Below are positions 32,970 to 46,178 of a stretch of 64,000 bases of DNA, piece by piece. Under the pieces are notes generated by a model. That model searched no databases. It was not told where the DNA came from and worked only from the letters and a program-made list of their open reading frames with translations. Position 1 is the first letter of the stretch, and each line of letters starts with the position of its first letter. A program made the translations under genes and the position numbers. The DNA is taken from contig JARFIW010000139.1 of assembly GCA_036346225.1 (NCBI GenBank), positions 3,906,001-3,970,000 on the forward strand. Reading direction: 5' to 3'. Origin of the DNA: Platerodrilus igneus. Lineage: Eukaryota; Arthropoda; Insecta; Coleoptera; Lycidae.

Positions 32970-34055
32970 ATATTATGGAAAGTTCACGAGGTCGTAAGGG
33001 CTCTTAGGAGGATGAACCCTAAGAAGGCACCAGGGCATGACGGAATCACTTCAGACGCAGCTCTGGAGGCGTGCCTGTTAGCCCCGTGTGTGTCTTTGCC
33101 GGGTTGTTTAATCTTTGTTTAGAGAGTGGCGTATTTCCGCGTTGCTGGAAAGTCCAGAACGTGAAATTTATCCCTAAACCTAAAAAGGCGGATGCATCAG
33201 ACCCGGGCAGCGATCGTCCAATTAGTTTGCTACCGGTGCTGGGGAAAGCTTTGGATCGCGTTATGACTACGCGAGTTGAGCACTTAGTGCGAGACAGCGG
33301 CGGTTTTAATAACCGACAGTTCGGTTTTATGGAGGGAAAGTCTACTATCGACGCACTAGAGTTCGTTGTCGGGGAAATTAAGCAGACAAAAAATGCTAAA
33401 GTACTGTGTTGTTGTTGCTTTGGACATTTCAGGAACATTTGATGCTGCCTGTTGGCCATTAATCGTTTGCGAGTTAGATCGTAGGGGTTGTCCGCGGAAC
33501 TTGATGTCTTTAGTCAAGAGCTATTTCTCGGGGCGACTGGTCCAGGTTGAAATTCCGGGTGATGTTTTGTTGCGCGAGGTGGAAAGAGGGTGCTCGCAGG
33601 GGTCATGCTCTGGTCCCATTTTTTGGAAGTTGTTATATGAGAGCATCTTTAGGGTCAAGTTGCCCGCAGGATGCCCAATCGTTGGGTTTGCGGATGACAC
33701 ACTTTTAATTATCAGATCGCGATTGTTAATGGACATGCGAGCAAAACCAAACGAGACGTTAAATAAATTGCACGAATGGTCGCGGGAGGTAAAATTGAAA
33801 TTTAATACGTCAAAATCGGAAGCACTATATTTCGGGACGAAACCGGGACAGCGACCCCTAGGCTAGAGCTAGGAGGGTAGAAAATCCCATTCAAAGACGC
33901 CATTACGTACCTCGGTGTCAAAATAGAAGATAAATTAAATTGGAAAGCGCACGTACAATACGTAAAAAGCAAGGGCGGCGAAGTATCAAATAAAATGATG
34001 GCGGCGGCGAAAATAAACTGGGGTGTCAGGGGCGAATCGCACCTAGGTGATTAAG
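32970..34055 (+). pseudogene. R1-clade non-LTR retrotransposon reverse transcriptase, truncated and frameshifted
   Basis: Successive plus frames give RT domains in order: RMNPKKAPGHDGI near 33020, then FIPKPKK...RPISLLPVLGKALDRV (33071-33442 frame), VVALDISGTFDAACWPL and REVERGCSQGSCSGPIFWKL (33366-33866 frame). The active-site motif VGFADDTLL is intact near 33690. After a stop at 33864-33866 the homology continues as ITYLGVKIEDKLNWKAHV to about 34050. The 'LDISG.FD' and 'RGC.QGS..GP' wording is typical of R1-type LINEs. The endonuclease domain and 3' end are absent. At least three frame breaks or stops are present, so it is dead. Confidence 0.85.
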
Positions 34056-34190
34056 TAGTTTTACTCTAACATTTAATAGGTTAAGATAATAAATAAGTAG
34101 TAAGGAATAGCGCATAATACCAAATGTTATGTAAATATGATCTGTTGTAGTAGTCTAGGTAATGTATCTACAATATTATATTGTGTATCT

Positions 34191-34292
34191 AGTAGTAAAA
34201 GCAATACATTCCCGGATGACAATGCAAATTATTGACCAAGGCGCTAGCCGAGACCAACAAGCATTGTGAGTCCGGGAATGTGCTTTTACTAC
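34191..34292. repeat. Near-perfect palindromic element, ~100 bp
   Basis: Arm 34191-34225 (TAGTAAAAGC, ATTCCCGGA, ACAATGC) is mirrored by 34261-34292 (GCATTGT, TCCGGGAAT, GCTTTTACTA). Between them TTGACCAAGGCG and GAGACCAACAA partly pair. It resembles a small hairpin or MITE. No clear target duplication. Confidence 0.65.
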
Positions 34293-34499
34293 GAAGTGCA
34301 CGTATTATTTTTTTAAATCGCATTCAATATTTTTGAAACTAAAATATTTAAAGAAACATACACTAACAAGTGTGTGGAAGAATTACTAACAATAGACAGC
34401 AGTAGTACTTCCAATTTTTTTGGATAAGTTCAGCCACTATTTCATGGTTGTACAAATTGCAACATTACTGTAAATATAAATAAATCATAGTTGTTGAAA

Positions 34500-34995
34500 T
34501 AAGGAAAAGATTGCTTAAAACAAATGTGTGGAGCACAGCACTGTATGGCTGTGAAGCCTAAACAGTAGGAGAAGCGGACAAGAAAAAGATAGAAGCCTTT
34601 GAAATGTGGTGCTACAGACGTATGATAAAGATATCATGGACAGACAAAGTTAAGAACGAAGAGATACTAAAAATGGTAGGACAAGAAAGAAATATGTGGA
34701 AAACTGTAAAAAATAGGAGAGATAGGATGATAGGCTACATACTATGGCTTGAGGGAATAGTGCGAATTATATTAGAGGCAGAGATAGGAAGAAAGAGAAG
34801 TAGAGGTAGACCTAGGTTAGACTACTGCACACAGATAGTAAAAAATGTAGACTATAAGACTTTCAGGGAAATATGTGTGTTAGCTTAGAATAGAAATCAA
34901 TGGAGGTACGCATCCAACCAGTCCCAAGATGGATAAACTACTGACGAAAAAAGTAACGGTACTTAAACATGATGATTATTATAAGCAATTACAAG
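34500..34995 (+). pseudogene. LINE 3' end, copy 1 (RT C-terminal region and tail)
   Basis: A plus frame upstream of 34604 reads WSTALYGCEA, then a stop in place of Trp. 34604-34888 continues MWCYRRMIKISWTDKVKNEE to GRKRSRGRPRLDY. This is the region after the RT domain in a LINE family common in arthropods (VWS.ALYG.E.W...RRM..ISWTDK...E). The nucleotide tail GAAATCAATGGAGGTACGC, CCAACCAGT..., GATGATTATTATAAGCAA follows. It shares its family with the interrupted tail at the Polinton and with 60465 and 61715. Confidence 0.8.
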
Positions 34996-35184
34996 TATTG
35001 GTTGGGAAATATTCTCGAATAATGTTAATTGTGTGAAAGGAATCACTGGAAAATTATTAATTTGGCAAATGTCTAAGTGTTGGGGAATCTTTGCAGCCTC
35101 AGGCTAGTTAACCCCCTTCACTGAATCTCGGTGAAATAGGGCATAAAATTAGAAAACAATAGAAGGAAAACCGAGCTCTATACT

Positions 35185-35330
35185 GACTGTGTGAGAATTT
35201 CAGGGAACTGTATATGCTAGCTCAGAATATAAATAAGTGCAGGTACGTGTCCAACCAGTTTTAGACGGAAAACCTAATGACGAAAAAATAAGCGCAGATA
35301 AATCTGATAATTATTATAAATAACTAAAGG
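35185..35330 (+). repeat. Partial LINE 3' tail
   Basis: GAATTTCAGGGAACTGTATA, AGCTCAGAATATAAATAAGT, GTCCAACCAGTTTTAGACGG and ATCTGATAATTATTATAAAT match the tail at 34865-34990, stacked directly behind copy 1. The counterpart at the other locus is 61075-61200. Confidence 0.75.
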
Positions 35331-35589
35331 TGTTGGTTGTAAAATATCTGCAACTAATGTTGACCGTGCGAAAGGATATATTGGAAAAAATATTAAATCG
35401 GCAAATGTTCAAGTGCGGGGAGAACTTGGCAGCCACAGACTGCTTACCCCCCCCCCTTCACAATCACTGAATGTTGAAGAAATAGGGTATGTAATTGTAA
35501 AACAATAGAAGGGCACCAAACTGCATCTAACAAGAAAGACCAGCGCCTATGATGAAAGACAACAAACATAGAAACAAGAAGAAAACTCT

Positions 35590-35995
35590 TGCATATGTGT
35601 GGAGCACAGCACAGTATGCCTATGCAATACGGGCAGTAGGAAGAGCAGACAGAAAAACGGTAGTAGCCTTTTGAAATGTTGTGTTTCAGATGTATGAAGA
35701 TTATAACATGGACAGACAAAGTTAATAACAAATAGGTTATAGAAATACTAGGGAACAAAGATATCTGGGAAAAAATAGGAGAAATAGAAGGGCAGAAACG
35801 TTCTAAGGAATTTTTGGGGAATAGTATGGGATATAAGCAGAGATAGGAAAAAGGACGTAGACCTAGATCAGATAGGAATAGATGTAGACTGTGCAAATTT
35901 CATGGAAATGTGTAGGTTAGTTCAGAATAGGAAACATCGATGGTACGCGTCTAACCAGTTCCAGGACTGAAGACCTAATGATGATGATGATTATG
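35590..35995 (+). pseudogene. LINE 3' end, copy 2, degenerate
   Basis: ATATGTGTGGAGCACAGCAC onward follows copy 1 with many stops: TTTTGAAATGTTGTGTTTCA, ACATGGACAGACAAAGTTAA, then AGGAAACATCGATGGTACGC and GACCTAATGATGATGATGAT at the 3' end. Non-coding relic. Confidence 0.75.
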
Positions 35996-38483
35996 GAAAG
36001 CACCTTATCAGAACAACTTTATCTATGACCCCATAGAGGAACTTTAATAAGATATTAACGATATGGCAGGCCTTTTCAGCGATGTTTGATATTAGCACGC
36101 TCTTCTGAAAATTGTATTTTCTGAAAACGCTTTAGTTCAATAATTCTCTCTATGCAGCACTCAAGTACTAATCGGTTGTAAACGATAGTCCCAAAACCTG
36201 TGAAGTCGGCAAGCTGTTTTGAAAATCTAATTAGGATTTTAGTGTGATTCTTTTCACAATCAATTAGTAAAAATAACTGTCGTTTGGCCAAAAAAATTCA
36301 TTAGTGCTCACATGTGTACACCAACTTTGAATAATTAGAGAGGGTTAGATTACATACTACACGGCGTTTTTAATTTTGCTCAAGCTGTGGTTAGTTACAG
36401 CGTGTCCTCGAACAAATAAGGTAAAATGCAAATTTCCTTGAAATTTATTATTTATTATCTTATTTATTGAAGAATATATTTAAATAGCTATCTATAACGG
36501 TCGCAATAATTCACGCAAACACTTATGTTTGCTCTTTTTTTATTGGAACATTTGTTATATACACAAACGCAAGCTGATATGGTGTTAAAAACGCAATTCT
36601 CGGAATAGCTTTTTATCATTGTTTGCTCTTCTTTGTCAGTCAATCGAAACGACACTGGGAAATAACCGCGTATTCAATTTACAGGCAAAAAGCCATTTCA
36701 ATTTTCCAGGGTTATTTTCACCACATCGAACTCACCTCCAAATGTATATTCAATGAAAATGCCCAACCAGAATCGTCGAAAACCAATGAATAACAAACAG
36801 ATCATAATAATATCATTCACTTTGTACGCTTCGATCATTTTGCATAAACCTGTGCATACGTAGAGCTATTCCCTCATTCATGCCACGCCAACGTAACAAA
36901 AATATTAACAGCAAAAGCTTAGAGTTGATACACAATTTCACGTGCTGCACAAAAAGAAATAGAGAAATATTATCCCCAAGTCAAAAGCGTCGAGCGATAT
37001 TGGGTATAATGACAAACTGCCGCGTTTTCTAGCTAAACGGTGTTCGATTGCAATATTTTCAGTAATCATAGCATTTTATGAGAATTATCAGTTAGAATGA
37101 AAGAGAGAAGGAAAAGCATGGATATATTTTACGTGTTTGGTGAAACTGTTGTAAAGTGGGAACCGCTGAACCCTCAATTGTGCTGTGGGAGGCAACACCT
37201 GTCTGTAATCTGCAGCTTTGATAACATGCATTCGCTATCTCGCCCTAGAAGCATCTGCTCTTGATTTATTGTGTTTAAGTACGCTTTACTTCCGGATACA
37301 ATATTTTTCTAAAGTCTAGTCTTGAGTGCTTTTACAGTGTTTACAATAGAACGCAAAATTGCCATACGTTATCTTCACGACTCTAAAAGCTGCAGTGGAA
37401 TAGTGATCTGAGGTACTTTTGCGGTACGAGAAGCTTTAATTTCGCAGGCATACTAAATTGTGTGACAAGGATTAATTGTTTCAGATAAAATCATACATAG
37501 AGTGTAATCATCTTAGTTTAGTACTGAATTCTATTTGCGTCTATTTATAAATTTGCACAATATTAAAATAATATTAAAGTTTATTAGTAATTATTACTAA
37601 ACATACGTCTAAAGCAAGTTCACTGCACTGCACCTAATGTTTATTATTTAAATTACTTGCGTGTTTACTTAAACAAACTAAAAAGTCAAATGTATTTGTA
37701 CACGTGTAGGCAAATAACGATCCCTTGTTCTCGCGGCTTATATATTTGTGAGACTATCGTGTGCTAGGCACCTTCCTGCTCGCTTGAGATTAACTGGGAA
37801 CAGAACTGGAAATAATATCAAGTTCTAGCTTTACGTATTTAACCTAGTCGTATACGTCTAGTATGAACCACTCGGTGCTTAGACAGCTAGCTGGTGGAAT
37901 TGAACGTTACGTAAAAATCTACCTTCTTTTATTTAATAGAAAATTTTCCTAGCCACACACACACACACTAAGTTATAAATTTTTGACGAATATGACGTAC
38001 ATACATCATACTTGGAAATATAATTTTGTTGAATAAGCTTTATACGTTTGCATCCTTTAGAGAATGTAAGTGAATTTACATAATTGAAAACGACCATTAA
38101 ATGGAAAATGATCTATATAGTGGCTTATGAGTTCATTATGCCTTTTGAATAATTCGAACTGGATTAATTCCGAATTTTTAAATAGTTTAAATTAGTTACC
38201 ACGTACCTAGACGTAGCCGGAAGAAAACTAAACGCCAGACTAATTACCAACCGCGTAGAATGAGGAGATTCGCCTACATACCAAACAGAAACAAAAAAAT
38301 AATGTCATCGCCCACGACTATCTATTAACAATGAAAATAAATTAAAATTTCTTGACTCACAGGTACAAATAAAAGTGTTAAATTTAAGTTATATTTTAAA
38401 GAACAAATTTTATAAAGGATCCACGAAGTGCGCATTTCGTAGCTAACAGAAAATAAAAACACTAAAAAAAAGTAATGCTTAGA
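35996..38483. other. No gene recognised
   Basis: AT-rich sequence with short ORFs only (for example 36076-36291 minus). No recognisable element or RNA. A short (CA)n run lies near 37955-37968. Confidence 0.5.
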
Positions 38484-38484
38484 T

Positions 38485-38570
38485 TTTCTCAATAGCAAGT
38501 GTGTTAAATTAAAGTATTAAATGTAGTTTTTCTCCATAGCAAGTGGGTTAAATTAAAGTATTAAATGCAG
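38485..38570. repeat. Two-copy 44-bp tandem repeat
   Basis: TTTTCTCAATAGCAAGTGTG and TTTTCTCCATAGCAAGTGGG begin two units that both continue TTAAATTAAAGTATTAAATG. The period is 44 bp. Confidence 0.85.
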
Positions 38571-38734
38571 ACCAAGGTGTAGTAAGAATTAAAGAAAGAT
38601 AAGCAGAAGCACTAGCGAAGCTAGCTTCTAAACATGGATAGTGAACTAGTTTCACAACATCAACTGCTGATAAATAAGGATTCTCGATGTACGTAAAAGA
38701 AAACGAGTTACATACCTCTATGCGTTGGGATGCT

Positions 38735-39460
38735 TATCTTGCAAGCAGCCGGGGAGTGAGTCAGTACAACAATACCATAGTCGTAAGGGTTCATTCACCC
38801 TGCCATCGTAATTACAGCAGTGATCCAAAGACAAAAGGCAGCTGGTTCACAGCAACGAACAGGTGGGCCTACACAAAGAAAGAACCCATTTGGCCTCCAG
38901 CTAAAAAAAGCTAAAAAGAGAATCTGATTAGAATGGGTGCACGCGGGGAAACTCGACGAATACACGCAAGACACCTCCTAGTTGTCGAACAGAAACACGT
39001 GCATCACTTTGGTAATACGGTGACGAATAAATGTAGAAAATATTTCGACGTACAATCTGTAGAATCACATTCAACAAAATGGTTCCAACAACACGGAGTC
39101 GAACTGCAAATCCTAGCTTATTGAAGCGCGGTAAAACTGGAAAACCCGGCTTATATCGGATAGTGCGCGACCTGATTTCTACAAGTCCTTACATTTGAAC
39201 AATAGAGAAAACCATTATACGGCGGTCGTAACGTATACCAAGATAGCAGGTACCTAAAAACAGGATATTGACTTATTTAAATTTTATCGTAAACTTGTCG
39301 TTTCTAAGCAAATAGATGCAAGTTGAGACATTATTCAAAAGCGTATTTATTGCAGAAAAATAAAATATACAAGATGTAAACTATTTAATTGTAGCACAAA
39401 GTTGCCGTTTTTAAAGCAAAAGGAATTTGAGTTAAAAAGAATTAGACAGCGTATTTATTA
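38735..39460. repeat. Diverged single-copy relative of the 1353-bp satellite
   Basis: Collinear with satellite positions 5305-5970. Paired landmarks are GTGGGCCTACACAAAGAAAG (satellite TTGGGCCTACATAAGGAAAG), GACACCTCCTAGTTGTCGAA (satellite GATACCTCCTACTTGTCGAA), AACACGGAGTCGAACTGCAA (satellite AACACGAGTTCGAATTGCAA) and GGTACCTAAAAACAGGATAT. Divergence is substantial, so the copy is old. The integrase half of the satellite unit is absent here. Near 39290-39460 a ~95-bp segment (TTGTCGTTTCTAAGCAAA / TTGCCGTTTTTAAAGCAAA ... GCGTATTTATT) is repeated. The short ORFs here (38687-38914, 38933-39124) have no recognised function. Confidence 0.82.
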
Positions 39461-41504
39461 TCAATTAAGTTGAGGGATGTGAGAATAGCAACCTAGTTGA
39501 TTTAACAAAATTATCGTAAAGCGGATTTATGAATTAACAAGGGAAATTTCTAAAGCAAAATTGGAACGTAACATAGTTAACTATCTACAGTCAATTATTT
39601 AAGGAGTTTGCATTGCTAATACTTGCACGTTGACATTGAACTTGATTAATTATGATATATTCTCAATTTTTAAAGCAACTCCCTAGTAAAATAGATTGAA
39701 TAGATTATATTAATTTCTTAAAATTTACTAAAATCGGAATTCGACCTCAAAAAATTTGAAATTATCCTTTCACAAGAAAACATCTATATGCCAAACTTTT
39801 ATGCAATTTAACCTACTTAAAATGAATAGAGCAAGCAAAAACACTTCAAAAGATTTAAACAAAGATATACTATTAAATCATCCGAAAATTCAAGAATTTG
39901 TCCTTGTCCAGATTGTTAAGAAATAATTTGCCAAAAAAATGCATTTGAGAACCGTAACATGCTTTACCAGGTCATATTTTTCTATTCGAATTTACCGTAC
40001 CAACAATTTTTTATTAAACTGACTAATACAAAATTACTTTGGCCATCTAAACTTTTAAAACACATAGCTCTTAATAAATATTTTAAATATCCAACATGAA
40101 CTTGAACGTAATTCAATTTAATTGCAATTCATGGTTGACAATCGATCATTGATTGTCGTTTCCGATTATTTACCACTTTTTACAGTATCAAGGTTTTTAC
40201 GTCATTAAGATCTAGAAAGATCGATGTGCCTCTGATGAATCTGATTTGTAAGATGATGTAATTTTGTTGGGATCGCGCTAATTGATATAGTTAGTACGTT
40301 ATCTAAACTGTCGTTTTTTGATGTAATGGGTAGTAAATATCTTGCTATCATTCTTTAATACCTTGCTATCGCGTTATCTTATCTGATTTATTGTCATCAA
40401 ACACTTTAACTCTCTAATTAGGATGTCCATTCATATTATTGTCGCCTGCTTATATTAACAATTTTATTTATTAGTCGATCTTGTGAATGAACTGAAATAA
40501 TAAAATGAACTTGAGCTGATTTTTAATAAACTTTTCAGGAGGATTAGGCAATGCGTTATAAAGTCAACTTACAAAATATGCTATAGAACGTGTTTTAAGT
40601 GGGATTCAGTATCAAGGAATGATTTACAATTTTACAGATTCACACACGTACAATGCTATTAAAGAAAATACTATTATGCAAAGCTTTTTCTGCCACGGGA
40701 ATATTATACCGTGTGTTTCCGAGTACAGGGCATGAGTAATTAGAATTTTGGATAGATTTCATTATTTTCTCGGTTCTTTTTGAGGTGTTTTATGTACAGG
40801 ATATGGTATTCAATGACCCTTATATGACCTCTTACCACTTCTATTATATATTTATATATTTTCGATCCCCGTTGTACGACGAACAACAACTACCCTTCTC
40901 TAATAATCTTGTGTATTCACACATGTCAACGAACGTTAACGTTCAAACTACGCCTATCCTTTAACGCGTGTTATAGCTATCTCACTTATTCATCTATACT
41001 AACATCAACTATCTCTCTTATACCGTGTTTTCAAGTTTTATTGTAACGAACAACAGCTGTTGCCTTCCCACACAATTTCTACGTATGCGTATTGTTCTTA
41101 AGAAGCTATAAATTTCTTTAATTGACGTCGGTAACTGGAATTGCTGTTGTTTGTGCATTCCTAATCTACCCTATACAAGGAAAAATGCGACGGTTACATT
41201 TGTTGATAATTTAATTATACTAGGAAACTAGCTTCTTCCGAACACGTTTAAAATGCTTTTAAACAAATAATATAACCGACAACTTTACCTTCATTTAACA
41301 CTACTTGGAAACAACAACGGTTACGTTTGTTTATACCTATTAAATTTAAATGCTATCTTACACAGGGTGTTTCTAATATGCAATGCGCTTTATCTTTATG
41401 AGTAATTATCTGTAGGAATTATGAAAATTACATTTGAGCTTCCTAAAAAGTGTTCTGGAAAATTATTAATTTTCAAACTATTTAAAATAAAAGCGTTTCT
41501 AAGT

Positions 41505-41544
<40 letters not shown>

Positions 41545-44500
41545 GAATTATAGGTTAAATAGGTGTAAACAATAAAATTTTATCAACTGTGTATATAGAA
41601 ATGGGAGCAAATTATTTACGCGCCAAATTAATTAATTTATATAGTGAAAACGGACGGTTATTAAGATATTTTTCTATATTTAAATTGGAATGTTAAAATT
41701 GCATAAAGGGAGAAGCTTTTGGGTACATAAAAACTCAAGGATACGCATAAATAATTATAATAATTTTAAATCAAACGCATGCAAGCAAAAAGAGAGTTTG
41801 CATGTATAGAAAATCAATAATTTTAAACGCAAATCTTTTCATTTACATAAAAGCAAATGTTCGTTTGTACAAATACCAAGAAGGGAAGAAGCTTGGAATT
41901 GTTATTCTAAACAACAAGGGGCTGTGAAGGAACACCTGTTCATTAAATGTCAGGTTCATGAAATCTTAAGCGAACGTTAGCACAAAATTCTATAGAATTT
42001 TGTTTGCAACGGTCAGTGTATAAACTGCTTAAATAACACGTGCCTTGAAGACTGAGTGGAATAACCGATCAATAATGTAAGACAGACAGAGAAACGAATA
42101 AAGAAGGCGTTGTGTACAAGTCACGTACGAAATACACGGGTAAATGTGAAGTCCGGCTACAATATCGATTTTCTGTAACTTAAGAGGGGTTCTAAAGGAG
42201 ACAACAAATATGCGTGGAACGGAGATAGATAGCTGATAGATGGAGCGTTGTGATGAGGGAAAATTATATCATTGGTTTAAAGCTAGGCAGTTTCTAGAAG
42301 AACGCGTCCGTAGAGGATATTGAAATAATTCTATGTAATAGCACGACGAACGGGGGATTTTTCAGAAGTTAGAATTCGTTACGTTCGAAATTTTAAGAAT
42401 CACTTTAGAAAATAAGCTACTCAAGGAAATAGGTTCCATGGGGGGTTTTGAAAATCATATAAATAGACGAAGAAAGATATTGAGGCTCTCTTTGCCGTTA
42501 GATCTGAGACCTACAACGTAATAATAGTAAACGCTCTTACGGGTATTAATTACTGTGTGTAGTCGGTAAAGTTGCATATAACATCCTGTTTGAAAGTATG
42601 TAAAGCTGTAGTAGCGTACCGCAAAAATTGTAAAAGTGATATTGCACGAGTTGGTGCTTTTGTTTAGATAAAAGGTGTCGTTACTACAACGACTCGATTA
42701 AATGAAGGGATGATATTTGGGTAAGCGAAGCCTAAAACTTAATTTGTATGCATGAAGTATATTTGGTATGGAATGTTACGTTTGAGACAAAGCTGAGTGG
42801 AAGAATAGAGGTAGTGGCCGAGATTTGGATAGGTGGGGATCACTTGGATCCACGCAGAATAGAAGTATACGGACACAACGGCGAGGGTTTCTGGTAACCA
42901 TCTTCAGCAGTGACGACGAACGAATTCGACTCCAGGTAAAGAAACTTAATTTCCTGTTTTTGTATAAACATTTGTGTTGTTATTTTTTTGTGTTTCTGTG
43001 TTTTTACTTATTGGGGGTGGATTTATTACCATAAAACTTGTTTAAAGAGGTATATGTGCTGGACAATTAATTTTTGATTATTAAAAAGGTTTATTGATGA
43101 TATATACAGGTGTATTTATGCTATAAAATGTTGTTGTAAGGAGTAAACGGGTCTATAAATTTGTTTTTAATGAAAATGCAAGGTGTAAAAGCATTTACAG
43201 AGACTGGGTTAAAATGAGCTCAAAATAGACCAGAATAAAGTCAAACTAGGGTTGCATGAGGGGCCCATCTACTCATATTATATAGAATTTGTTGAAATAT
43301 ATTAAAATCAAGGACTTTAAAGTATTTAATGATTGAGCTGATAACAGTTCTTGCAAACTGCCTGTACCAAGGTGTAAATATTTTACTATTAATGGAAACC
43401 TGTTAATATGTGTAAATAAAAAGGCTGTATGTTTGTTGTATTATTTGATTGGTAATTTCATTTGACTGTGTGTGTGTGGGAAAGGTATGTGCTTAAAATG
43501 GTAGGTATTCAAGAAGAGGCCGATTGCTCAGCTAGCCAGGGTGAGCAGAGAAATTTAAGAAGGAGGGGTTCAAAGAGCAAAAGTAAGAACATTTTTTATT
43601 TTTATTTTTTTCAAAAAATTTTAGGTTGGTCCAAGCGTGGGCGCGAATTTTAGTGAGTTCCACGGCAATTTTATGACGGCCCAACGCTGGGCTCACGGTA
43701 AGAGTGAATCTCAAGAACAAAGATGTTTATCGACAAAAGTTCTATTTACACATTAATAATTACTCTATTTGACCAGTACAATAATAACTATTTCGAGATT
43801 GCATAATTCCTGTTTAACTAATCTAGTCACAATCTGTAACACTGCCCACATACAATCTTATAATCTATAGGATCTATGACAATACAATAATCGCAGTTAT
43901 ACATTTCCCCTGCTTTACATTAATAGAACTCCTGTTAGGAAGAATGCATTCCCCTACTAAAGATAATCCTAAAGAACAAGCAAACCCAGTTATTTCTCTT
44001 TTTACGAATTTCAACTTATAATTACTTTTTACCTGCACCCACCGTTCATATGCCAAAACCCAAATGTTTTATCTTGCACTATCTTTGCCTTTTTTACAGA
44101 GTTGCACTATTATATAATCCTTCGACACCGTAGGTGTAGAGTTGTTTCTCCTTTTACTCACTGGATCCCCATCTAAAATTATCCCTAAAATAGAAACAAA
44201 AAGCTCATTCTGAGCTCTTCAGAGACGCCTGTGGAAAACACTTGCAACTCCGACAGACCTTTAACAGGTAGATATCTGGCCTATTAACATAACCCTACTT
44301 CCTAATACTCGAATCTTCCTATTTGAGTGCGGGTTTGTGTTGATGCTACTGCAGCACCTTGTGACTGATACTGATCCAGGTCTCCAAATTAAACCTTGTA
44401 TACCCTCAACTTTATACCATTGACAGACGAATATGTATTTCAAGCTTCCCTTCCAAGATCCCTAATACATTAAACTTGAATAATTAATTGTAGATCCACA

Positions 44501-44829
44501 GTTTCCACGTACCACCATGTGGGTTAATTGCAATGTCTTTTATTTATTTTAAATAAGCAACACTGCTAAAATATTATTTTAGCCACTTGACAATTGGTCT
44601 ACTAAAGTCCAACAAGTACATCCAATCTGACGGTGGAATCAAATTAATGCAATATTTTTCGATTAATACTGGTCAAGTACCTTTTGAGCGTTCATCTTTT
44701 TCCAGTATCAGGCAAGAGAGCCCGGAATAACGAGCCTTCTACAACTCAAACCTTTTTGACATCTATTTACTGTTTCTTAACGTCCGATATCCCCTTCAGT
44801 GCCCTGTAACTACTCTAACCGAATCTTTT
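39461..44829. other. No gene recognised; AT-rich intergenic sequence
   Basis: More than 5 kb without a convincing element or gene. A (TA)n microsatellite lies at about 41507-41539. A 69-codon plus frame at 42825-43034 includes a possible splice donor (CAGGTAAAG near 42936), and a possible acceptor (TTTTAG) lies before 43624, but no protein family is recognised. GTTGGTCCAAGCGTGGGCGC (43624 onward) and GGCCCAACGCTGGGC (43678 onward) form an imperfect inverted pair. Confidence 0.45.
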
Positions 44830-45260
44830 TAAATCTGTTCTGTAAACTTGTGTCTCTGCTGTCCTCTATAGGTTTTGCCTTCGATCTGTATTACTGTTTT
44901 TACTTTCGTTTATCTCTTCAATCTTGATCTTACATCGTATCGTGTCTTGTCTTAATTATTTCAGCAATACTTTTATTTCCTTCAACTATTTTTAAGACCC
45001 TATCGTTTCTAAGTTTATCTGTTCAATGTGATTTTAAGAAATCTTCCCTAACACCACGTTTCCAATACTTTAACCTTCCAACTTCCTTTTTGTTTAATAT
45101 GTATGTTTTGTAGTCATATGGTGTCGTACTCAAGAAATAGGTTTTTTAAGTGTTTTTATTATATCTAGAGTTATCCCACATTAGCTTCTTCTTACTACAG
45201 ATCAGTATCTTTGTTTTATTGTTGTTGATTTTCATGCATTATCCAATATTTATTTTATAT
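44830..45260 (-). pseudogene. Decayed LINE C-terminal fragment
   Basis: Minus-strand translation, interrupted by stops, reads KINNNKTKILICSKKKLMW near 45215, then YWKRGVREDFLKSH and TDKLRNDRVLKIVEGNKSIA with EIIKTRH. This matches the post-RT region of arthropod LINEs (M.INKKKTK.., RRM.KISWTDK..NE.VL..V). No frame is open for long. Confidence 0.6.
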
Positions 45261-46178
45261 TATTTAGTCTTATATCTAATTTGTTAACTGTTTCTACTAA
45301 TATAATATTTTTATATAATCGTCCCCATACTCACTTTTTGACTTTCTTCTCTTTAAACTATAACACCTAACTCTGTTATTACATTTTTATGCTATTCAAC
45401 AAAACAGCTTTTTGTTTGTTTCAACGTTCTTCTAATGACACGGTATTTTCTGTATAAAACGTTCTCTCCTCATCTTTAGTTCGTCCACTAAATCGGTTAC
45501 TACCGATTCAGGGCAATTTTTAAGGTTTATCTAGCTCATCTAAACGCGGTGATTAATTTTTTAGCGTAGCTTTTATTAAGAGGATTTTAAAGATGGTCCA
45601 AACTTTTAGTTTAATAAAATGCAAGGTATTTGAATTTAATCGTTTCTCTTCGCGGATTTAAAATTTTCAAGTGTTTTTTGTTACCAGATTACTTTATTCG
45701 TAACTATGCTCATTGTTATGCATTTATTGACAGCAAAGAACCTTAAACAGTTTAGTAGTTTTGGTTGAAGAGTGGAGTTGGTCCTGCGTTTCAGCATGTA
45801 GTTTCAAGTTATCCATAAAGTTGGATGCATTTTTTTTTGCATTTTAAATTAACAGCCTGCAATTGTTGAATTTACAAGCTTGAAAGTGGATTTATTACCA
45901 AGCAAAATCATATAGAGTTTAGAGAATCGATCAGAAAATCCAAATTTTATGTTTGTAGCGGTACTAAACCCAACCTGTATTTTAAACGGATAATCTAAGG
46001 TGTATTGTTTATTTTGATAGGTACCTCTATCACTTTTGAATTAACTTTGAAAATATTTAGAACTCCCAGTTCGTCGTGAAGTATAATATCATATTGTATC
46101 GAACTTGACTTTAACGTTCATTATTGGTTAAGTGGAGGCCTGCTAATTCACAACCACGGAAAACCTGCATACTGATGA
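45261..46178. other. No gene recognised
   Basis: AT-rich sequence upstream of the BEL element, with no coding signature. Confidence 0.45.

Noticed and set aside
35444..35896. 150-codon minus ORF
   Set aside because: Antisense of a degenerate LINE tail; composition follows the repeat.
42825..43653. Two-exon host gene with donor near 42936 and acceptor near 43623
   Set aside because: Splice-like signals are present, but the peptides match no family I know and the flanking frames are short.
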